DNA from: CAYYYG01 sp964591375
Lineage (GTDB): Bacteria; Patescibacteriota; Microgenomatia; UBA1406; GWC2-37-13
Reading direction: 5' to 3'
Assembly: GCA_964591375.1 (NCBI GenBank)
Contig: CAZQAU010000004.1
Span: 1 to 64,000, forward strand
Length of the DNA stretch: 64,000 nt
The notes under the pieces were generated by a model. The model was given only the letters and a program-made list of their open reading frames with translations, did no database searches and was not told the origin of the DNA. Position 1 is the first letter of the stretch. Every line of letters starts with the position of its first letter. The position numbers and the translations under genes were made by a program. Positions 58,678 through 64,000 of the stretch are shown here, one piece after another.

Positions 58678-59271
58678 ATGACAACAATATTTATTGTACG
58701 GCATGGACAAACTGTCTGGAATACACAGGGTAGAGTACAGGGACAAAAAGATTCTCCATTAACTGAACTTGGTATTCAGCAAGCAAAAAACTTAGCGAAA
58801 GAATTTAAAGATATACATTTCGATCATATTTTTTCTTCTGATTTACTGCGGGCAAAGAGAACAGCAGAGATCATTGCCTTAGAAAAAAAACTAGCTATAC
58901 AGGCAACTGCAGTTTTACGAGAACAATCATATGGAAAGTATGAAGGAATACAAAGAGAAGAATTTTATAAACTATTTGTAAAATGGGACCAGCTGTCAGA
59001 CGCACAGCGTCATACACACGTTGTAAGTGATGATATGGAGAGTAATGAAACAGCTGTTGGAAGACTGATTACTTTTATACGTGAAACTGCTTTGGCTTAT
59101 CCGGATAAAACAATATTAATTGTTACTCATGGTGCGCTGATGCGTTATTTTTATATTCATTTGGGTTACGGGACATATACCAGCTTTAGAGGATTTGAAA
59201 ATTTGGGATATATAAAAATAGAAACAGATGGTGTGGACTTTTTTCTTAAAGAAGCAAAAGGGATTAAGTAA
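58678..59271 (+). CDS. Histidine phosphatase family protein (GpmB/CobC-like)
   Basis: A 197-residue phosphatase. IFIVRHGQTVWNTQGRVQG gives the catalytic RHG (about residues 7-9), SSDLLRAKRTAEII the second Arg, and IVTHGALMRY the last His. Members include cofactor-dependent mutases and alpha-ribazole phosphatase of B12 synthesis; either is possible, a sugar-phosphate phosphatase is the safe call. Stop codon abuts that of the histidine kinase gene. Confidence 0.9.
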   Translation: MTTIFIVRHGQTVWNTQGRVQGQKDSPLTELGIQQAKNLAKEFKDIHFDHIFSSDLLRAKRTAEIIALEKKLAIQATAVLREQSYGKYEGIQREEFYKLFVKWDQLSDAQRHTHVVSDDMESNETAVGRLITFIRETALAYPDKTILIVTHGALMRYFYIHLGYGTYTSFRGFENLGYIKIETDGVDFFLKEAKGIK

Positions 59272-61605
59272 TTATCTTGTTAATTCAGGATGTTTTTGTT
59301 TGTTAATCATAATGCCTTTGGCATTGTGATGATGCTCATCAAGTGCAACTGCTTCATTGTGTTTGTGAATATCTCCTGCTTTAACTGTTGGTATAGTGAA
59401 GCTGAAAATAGAACCTTTTCCCAACTCAGACTCTACCCAGATATGACCACCATGCATCTCAACAATTGCTTTGGAGATATAAAGTCCTAACCCTGTACCT
59501 TTAGAACCTTGTGCGAGGGTACCCGCTACTCGGAAGAACTTAGTAAATAATTTTGATTGGGCTTCTTCAGGTATTCCTTCACCGGTATCTTTAATGTGAG
59601 TAATTAATTCATTATTTTTATATTCGAGCATAACTTCCACAGAACCACCGGTGTAAGTATAAGAAATAGCATTGGATAAGAGATTATTGAGTACCTCGGT
59701 GATACGAAGTTTATCGGCCATTACTGAAGGCATAACTTCTTTTGGTTCTATATATCTTAATGTAATTTTTTTATCTTTTGCGCGAGGACTAAAATCTTCG
59801 AGTGTCTGTTTCACCATATTTGGCCAGTCTATTGGTTGTAAGCTGGTGGTAAAGGCACCGCGTTCGATTTTAGTAACACTTAAAAGGTTCTCAACCAGAG
59901 CCAATAGCTGCTGGCACGCTATATGAATTCGTTGCAGGAAAGATTTTTGTTCATCGCTAAACTGATTTTCTGTCTCTTGAGTAAACAAAGATAAATAACC
60001 CCGTATAGCGGTCAACGGTGTGCGAAGTTCGTGAGCTGCCATAGAGACGAAGTCAAGTTTCATTTCTTCAAGCTCCTGTTTTTTGGTTATGTCATACGTT
60101 GTGACAAGGTATCGTACGGCGGATTCAGAGTTTTGTAGGGATGACACGACTACCTGGATAAATTTTTTTGATCCGCCTGAAGTTATGATTTCATATACAT
60201 GTGTTTCTTCTTCGGAATGCTTTTCGGTTAAATCTGAAACGGATACAATCGTATCCCCATCATGCAGCGGTATACTACTATCGAATGACTTCCCTAATAA
60301 TTCTTCGGACGTTTTGTTTACGAGTTGTGTTATCGCGTTATTTGTAAAAATGATACGGAACGCACTGTCCAGTCCTACTATCCCATTATCAGTGTTCTTT
60401 AATACGGTAGATAAAGTGTTTTTTTCTTCCAGCAAAGAGGCTCTGTCGTGTTGAATATTCCGTGCCATACGTTGATACGCATGAGCGAGTAGATCCAGTT
60501 CATCGCCGGTGTGAAGTTTTATCTGGTAATCAAAATCTCCTTTTCCTATCCGATCGGCAGCGTTGACGAGAATTTGGATTGGATGAGTTAACTTCTGGGA
60601 AACGAAAATACTCACTAAAATCACGAGAATTACCGGAAATAAGAATAAAGGCATTGCTTGTGACTGGATACGAGAAATATCAGATGTGATATCGGTTAAA
60701 GGTTCTTCTGAAATGATGGCCCAACCGGTGCGATCCAGTCTTTGGTGTGCAGAAAGTACCGGGATACTGGTTAGACTCAAACTATTTTGTGGTGCCGGTG
60801 TTGCAGACGGATTGAGGGCATTGGCAGAGGAAATAAATCTTTGAGCTTCAGATTGTGGATATGCGCCGGTGCTCATACCGACAATTCGTTTTTCCGGATG
60901 TGTAATAATATTTCCTCGATTATCCACAAGGTAAACATAGCCGTTATTACCTATTTTAAAATCAGAAAGCCCGGAAGATAATTGTTCCAGAGATACTGTT
61001 CCAATAAGAACACCGAAAACTTCATCAGCAAAGCGGGGTATAATTTGACTACTGGAGAAGGTTTGGAGAGATTTAGCATTTTTAGGAAATACAATCGGTA
61101 CGGCAATGGTAATTGATGGTTCATGTTTTTCGTTGTATACAACCGGACCGATATATTCTTTACCATACCGGAATAATGCTACTTTATATTCTTCTGTAGT
61201 ACTGTAATCATGTAATTCATTTTTTTCAAACTGTTTTCCACCTCTTTCAACCCGAACAATTTCTTGTCCCTTGGTATTTACATATGAAAGCGAAAGAACA
61301 TCGGGATCTTGCAATAAAAAATTCGAGAGATCGTCTTGTACGAGATCGGTTTTTTGACTTAGTAAGGCGGCTCCCTGTGAGTGAGAAAGAAATCCAAGCA
61401 GCTTTGTTTTCATAAAATCATCTACCTTAGTTGCGGCTGCTTGTGTGGTGTCTTTGAGAGTCTTTTCTGCTGTATTACGGGCTGATTTTTGCGTATTTTG
61501 ATACCAATACAAATTCGTGATGGTAAAAGGAATGATGGCTGTCAAAATGAGCAGTAAAAAAATTTTTACGCCGAGGGTAAATACAATCATTCGTTGAGGT
61601 ATCAT
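59272..61605 (-). CDS. Sensor histidine kinase with dCache, HAMP and PAS domains
   Basis: A 777-residue membrane kinase: membrane helix about 8-30, an outer double-Cache sensor (about 40-320, with the NGYVYLVDNRGNIITHPE motif of small-molecule sensors), second helix about 325-345, HAMP (about 346-398), PAS (about 405-515), HisKA with MAAHELRTPLTAIRGYL (phospho-His about 523), and HATPase (about 630-750) with NNLLSNAISYTYTGG, DTGEGIPEE and GTGLGLYIS. No response regulator is adjacent; the two CheY-like proteins and HPt are possible targets. Confidence 0.94.
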   Translation of the reverse strand: MIPQRMIVFTLGVKIFLLLILTAIIPFTITNLYWYQNTQKSARNTAEKTLKDTTQAAATKVDDFMKTKLLGFLSHSQGAALLSQKTDLVQDDLSNFLLQDPDVLSLSYVNTKGQEIVRVERGGKQFEKNELHDYSTTEEYKVALFRYGKEYIGPVVYNEKHEPSITIAVPIVFPKNAKSLQTFSSSQIIPRFADEVFGVLIGTVSLEQLSSGLSDFKIGNNGYVYLVDNRGNIITHPEKRIVGMSTGAYPQSEAQRFISSANALNPSATPAPQNSLSLTSIPVLSAHQRLDRTGWAIISEEPLTDITSDISRIQSQAMPLFLFPVILVILVSIFVSQKLTHPIQILVNAADRIGKGDFDYQIKLHTGDELDLLAHAYQRMARNIQHDRASLLEEKNTLSTVLKNTDNGIVGLDSAFRIIFTNNAITQLVNKTSEELLGKSFDSSIPLHDGDTIVSVSDLTEKHSEEETHVYEIITSGGSKKFIQVVVSSLQNSESAVRYLVTTYDITKKQELEEMKLDFVSMAAHELRTPLTAIRGYLSLFTQETENQFSDEQKSFLQRIHIACQQLLALVENLLSVTKIERGAFTTSLQPIDWPNMVKQTLEDFSPRAKDKKITLRYIEPKEVMPSVMADKLRITEVLNNLLSNAISYTYTGGSVEVMLEYKNNELITHIKDTGEGIPEEAQSKLFTKFFRVAGTLAQGSKGTGLGLYISKAIVEMHGGHIWVESELGKGSIFSFTIPTVKAGDIHKHNEAVALDEHHHNAKGIMINKQKHPELTR

Positions 61606-61631
61606 GGTGCTTGAGAGTAAGACAATTAAGG

Positions 61632-62252
61632 TTATTGTTTTGGTGCTTCCGGAAATGGAATATTTTTTTCTTGAATTGTCTGAATTACTTCCGGAGAATA
61701 TACCTGATCTATACCTACATCCGGACAGATAGTCTCAATCTGTTCTTCAGGTAGGAGATATGCATGCATATCAATATGTGGTTCAGGAAAGCCGGCATGG
61801 GGAGCACTCCAGCTTAAAGTTATAGTTTTATATTGACTCTCATCAAGTTTAAACGCAATATCGTTTGCTAAAACAGAATCCTTCAAGGTGAATTTATTGG
61901 TCGTCAAATATTTTTGAAATTCAGGTAGTGACATTTTAGCTACTTTTTCACCAGGCAGTTCTTCATACTTAAACATGAACTCTGTTCCGATGACTTTTCC
62001 CTGATATACAACGTAGTATGGCCCGTTAGGAATATTTTGAGGTTGCACCCAGTGTTCACCCATTGCTGGAACGCATTCGGAAATTTTAATTGCATCTGTT
62101 GGCAGTTTAGGTTCTTTTATAAGAGGTGTTTGAACCATCTGATTTGAAGCCATCAAAGCTGTCACACGTTGATTAGATCGATACAGCTCATATGCCACAG
62201 AAAGTAGAACAATATATGTAATAATCACAAATGCACCTAATATTTTTTTCAT
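61632..62252 (-). CDS. Membrane-anchored hypothetical protein
   Basis: A 206-residue protein with an N-terminal membrane helix (about 4-23) and an outer domain of about 150 residues. The domain has paired motifs EHWVQPQNIPNGPYYVVYQG and the later HAGFPEPHIDMHAYLLPEE, resembling the small DUF5602/TTHB210-like secreted domain with conserved His and Tyr (tentative). Start chosen at ATG 62252, because a full promoter (62263-62291) lies just before it; an upstream TTG at 62291 is part of the -35 box. It is 26 bp upstream of the sensor kinase gene. Confidence 0.75.
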   Translation of the reverse strand: MKKILGAFVIITYIVLLSVAYELYRSNQRVTALMASNQMVQTPLIKEPKLPTDAIKISECVPAMGEHWVQPQNIPNGPYYVVYQGKVIGTEFMFKYEELPGEKVAKMSLPEFQKYLTTNKFTLKDSVLANDIAFKLDESQYKTITLSWSAPHAGFPEPHIDMHAYLLPEEQIETICPDVGIDQVYSPEVIQTIQEKNIPFPEAPKQ

Positions 62253-62262
62253 CGTTATTCCA

Positions 62263-62291
62263 ATAATGAAGTATTTTTTGGAATTTGTCAA
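62263..62291 (-). promoter_or_regulatory. Promoter of the hypothetical membrane protein / kinase unit
   Basis: On the minus strand: TTGACA (62291-62286), 17 nt, CATTAT (62268-62263), then 10 nt to the ATG. Confidence 0.7.
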
Positions 62292-62335
62292 ATTATTTTA
62301 ATGAGACAGCAGGCTCTATCTGGATTTAACAAAGA

Positions 62336-62384
62336 AGATGTCCCGGCATCGCTAATAAAAAAAATATTGCGAAGCGGGACATCT
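62336..62384 (-). terminator. Hairpin after the enolase gene
   Basis: AGATGTCCCG and its exact complement form a 10-bp outer stem, with a further imperfect stem (CATCGC-AATA region) inside and an A/T-rich loop. It lies 12 bp after the eno stop; the following sequence on the minus strand is T-rich but not a clean T-run. Confidence 0.6.
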
Positions 62385-62396
62385 ATTAATTCGGTC

Positions 62397-63638
62397 TTAC
62401 AAATTATTTTCAATTTCAAGAAGTCGATTATATTTGCATAATCGTTCTGAACGTGACATAGATCCAGTCTTGATGAAATCTGCGGCTGATCCATAAGCCA
62501 GATCAGCAATAAATGAGTCTTCTGTTTCACCGGAACGGTGAGAAATAATATGTTTTAGGCCTGCACTGCGGGCTAGATTAATAGCCTCAGCTGTTTCCAG
62601 TACGGTGCCAATCTGATTGAGTTTAATCAGTATAGCATTACCGGCTTTTTCATCAATACCTTTTTGTAAACGTTTGGTATTGGTGGTGAAAAGATCGTCA
62701 CCGACAACCAGAGAACTACTCCCGACTTTTTCAGTGAATTTGGTGAAATGATTCCAGTCATCTTCAAAGAAAGGATCTTCGAAAGAGATGATGAAATATT
62801 TTTCTTGTAATGTGGCATAGTATTCGAGTAACTCGTCACCCGTTAGTGTCTGGTTGGTTTTTTTGAAAATATAATTATTTTCTTTATAAAACTCAGAAGC
62901 CGCTGCATCAAGTGCGATATTAAAATCATCTTTGTCAGCATATCCAAGATCGGATCCCGCCTGAATAATGGTTTCGATAACTTCCTCATTCGAAGATAGC
63001 GATGGAGAGTAACCACCTTCATCCCCCACTAATGTAGACATGCTCTTCTTTTTTAAGATTGCTCCCAGTTGATGAAATATTTCTGCCGCTTCACGGACAG
63101 ATTTTGAAGGTGTATTGGATGTAGGAACAACCATAAATTCCTGAATATCAAAGTTCCAGCCGGCATGTTTTCCTCCGTTGACAACATTGACCATTAAACG
63201 TGGAAATGATGGTGAAACATCATTGAAAAAACATTCGTTAATAAATTTCCAGAGAGGTTTTTTTTGTGCATACGCAGCCGCTCTTACCACAGCCTGTGAT
63301 ACAGACAAAATTGCATTGGCACCTAATTTCGATTTATTTTCGGTACCATCTAGTTCTAGCATTTTTTTATCAATCATTTTTGGATCAGATACTTCGACTC
63401 CTTTTAATGCAGAAGCGATGGTCGTATTAACATTTTTTACTGCATTTAAAACCCCCTGCCCTCCAAAACGTTTTTCATCCTTGTCTCTCATCTCGACAGC
63501 TTCGTGGCTTCCCGTTGATGCGCCGGATGGAACCGATGACGAATGCACAGATCCATCTTCAAGTTTTAAGAAGGTACGAACAGTTGGTTTTCCCCGCGAG
63601 TCTAAGACCTCAAGGGCTGTAATTTGTGATATTTTCAT
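62397..63638 (-). CDS. eno: Enolase
   Basis: A 413-residue enolase converting 2-phosphoglycerate to PEP. LEVLDSRGKPTVRTF at the N-terminus, SGASTGSHEAVEMRD (mobile loop), the Mg2+ ligand Asp in NIALDAAASEF, Glu in ISFEDPFFEDD and Asp in VVGDDLFTTN, then LIKLNQIGT (catalytic Lys) and ISHRSGETEDSFIADLA are complete. The start at 63638 is chosen because TATGAT preceded by TGG ends 6 nt before it; the longer frame runs through that promoter. Confidence 0.96.
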   Translation of the reverse strand: MKISQITALEVLDSRGKPTVRTFLKLEDGSVHSSSVPSGASTGSHEAVEMRDKDEKRFGGQGVLNAVKNVNTTIASALKGVEVSDPKMIDKKMLELDGTENKSKLGANAILSVSQAVVRAAAYAQKKPLWKFINECFFNDVSPSFPRLMVNVVNGGKHAGWNFDIQEFMVVPTSNTPSKSVREAAEIFHQLGAILKKKSMSTLVGDEGGYSPSLSSNEEVIETIIQAGSDLGYADKDDFNIALDAAASEFYKENNYIFKKTNQTLTGDELLEYYATLQEKYFIISFEDPFFEDDWNHFTKFTEKVGSSSLVVGDDLFTTNTKRLQKGIDEKAGNAILIKLNQIGTVLETAEAINLARSAGLKHIISHRSGETEDSFIADLAYGSAADFIKTGSMSRSERLCKYNRLLEIENNL

Positions 63639-63735
63639 GAAAATATCATACCAGAAGGCTGCCTTACGGGCAATACTTAGCTTTTGCGCATACAATTAAT
63701 TGACAATAATATTCAGGTATGTTTGAATAAAAGTA

Positions 63736-64000
63736 ATGAAAAACAAACTATATATAGTAGTATTATTAACCCTTTCGTTACTTTTTAATAGTTTTCCTTC
63801 TTCGGTGTTAGCACAACAACAGACAGAACCTGCCTCTTCGGGAGTAATGGTCGCACCTGACTATTATCCGCAACCACAGACCACCACTAATTTTTTAGGA
63901 CAAGATCATTACTATACTGTTACTTTTCGGGGAAATGGAGAAGCTGTAGTAAGTGCTAAGATGATATTTTCCAATCTCACCGAAGCCACAATGTCGGCAC
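63736..64000 (+). CDS. Secreted protein, N-terminal fragment (cut by window end)
   Basis: The first 88 residues of an exported protein. The signal peptide (MKNKLYIVVLLTLSLLFNSF then PSSVLA) is followed by a Gln/Pro/Thr-rich spacer and the start of a beta domain (YYTVTFRGNGEAVVSAKMIF). TTGACA at 63700-63705 with TTGAAT 17 nt later is a possible promoter, 7 nt before the ATG. The rest lies beyond the window. Confidence 0.7.
   Translation, partial: MKNKLYIVVLLTLSLLFNSFPSSVLAQQQTEPASSGVMVAPDYYPQPQTTTNFLGQDHYYTVTFRGNGEAVVSAKMIFSNLTEATMSA

Noticed and set aside
2320..62291. Upstream TTG starts for the genes at 2326, 21520 and 62252
   Set aside because: In each case the TTG lies in the -10 or -35 box of the gene's own promoter, so it would not be in the transcript.

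Overview
The window looks like part of a small-genome ultra-small bacterium of the Candidate Phyla Radiation (Patescibacteria), most likely in or near Microgenomates. This is inferred from gene content and style: type IV pilus genes (pilB, pilC, a pseudopilin), a TraG/VirD4-like ATPase, large Pro/Thr-rich cysteine-bearing surface proteins, a short NAD-type Gnd, archaeal-type PEP carboxylase, heavy use of cobalamin, and very tight gene packing. TGA is used as a normal stop (for example at 2.2 kb x 10 and 4.68 kb), so this is not the recoded Gracilibacteria/SR1 code. Three 100-base N runs (34929-35028, 36119-36218, 55343-55442) are scaffold gaps; reading frames drawn through them mean nothing.

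Layout. 0-5.9 kb: LytR_C-type membrane protein, pseudopilin, response regulator, secretion-type ATPase, flavodoxin-reductase-like protein, NUDIX. 5.9-8.7 kb: RNase HI, a second NUDIX with an in-frame stop, Xer-type recombinase, thioredoxin. 8.8-15 kb: a cobalamin island on the minus strand (nrdR, adenosylcobalamin-dependent nrdJ, cobalamin adenosyltransferase, DUF4430 B12-binding-like protein, DUF6580 membrane protein) followed by a cobalamin riboswitch in front of an unrecognised 497-residue zinc-ribbon protein. 15-23.5 kb: PIN-like UPF0278 protein, giant surface protein, PerM-type transporter, FAD oxidoreductase, GAF-ANTAR regulator. 23.6-27.7 kb: pilC, pilB, CheY-like and HPt proteins. 27.7-37.7 kb: acylphosphatase, CYTH, BASS transporter, tRNA-Pro, nuclease, cyclase, a zwf-gnd fusion, SAM riboswitch plus metK, phosphoribosyltransferase, tRNA-Ala. 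37.7-54.7 kb: prenyl synthase, BtuF-like protein, PIG-V-like mannosyltransferase, lysozyme-like secreted protein, second tRNA-Pro, PEPC, dCMP deaminase, glycosidase-like and other secreted proteins, Rpe, M20 peptidase. 54.7-64 kb: dockerin-bearing surface proteins, gpmI, phosphatase, sensor kinase, enolase.

How it fits together. NrdJ, its activator enzyme, NrdR, thioredoxin, dCMP deaminase and B12 capture genes make a deoxynucleotide module that depends on salvaged B12. GpmI, enolase and PEPC make a 3-phosphoglycerate to oxaloacetate route; Zwf-Gnd and Rpe give the oxidative pentose phosphate route. HPt and CheY next to pilB/pilC point to controlled pilus activity.

Two window-wide patterns stand out. 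At least 26 genes have a TAnnnT box ending 6-9 nt before the start codon and no Shine-Dalgarno, as expected for leaderless mRNAs; the few genes with a real leader do show a Shine-Dalgarno. And 10 of 12 convergent protein gene pairs end stop-to-stop (overlap or at most 3 bp apart), leaving no room for terminators.
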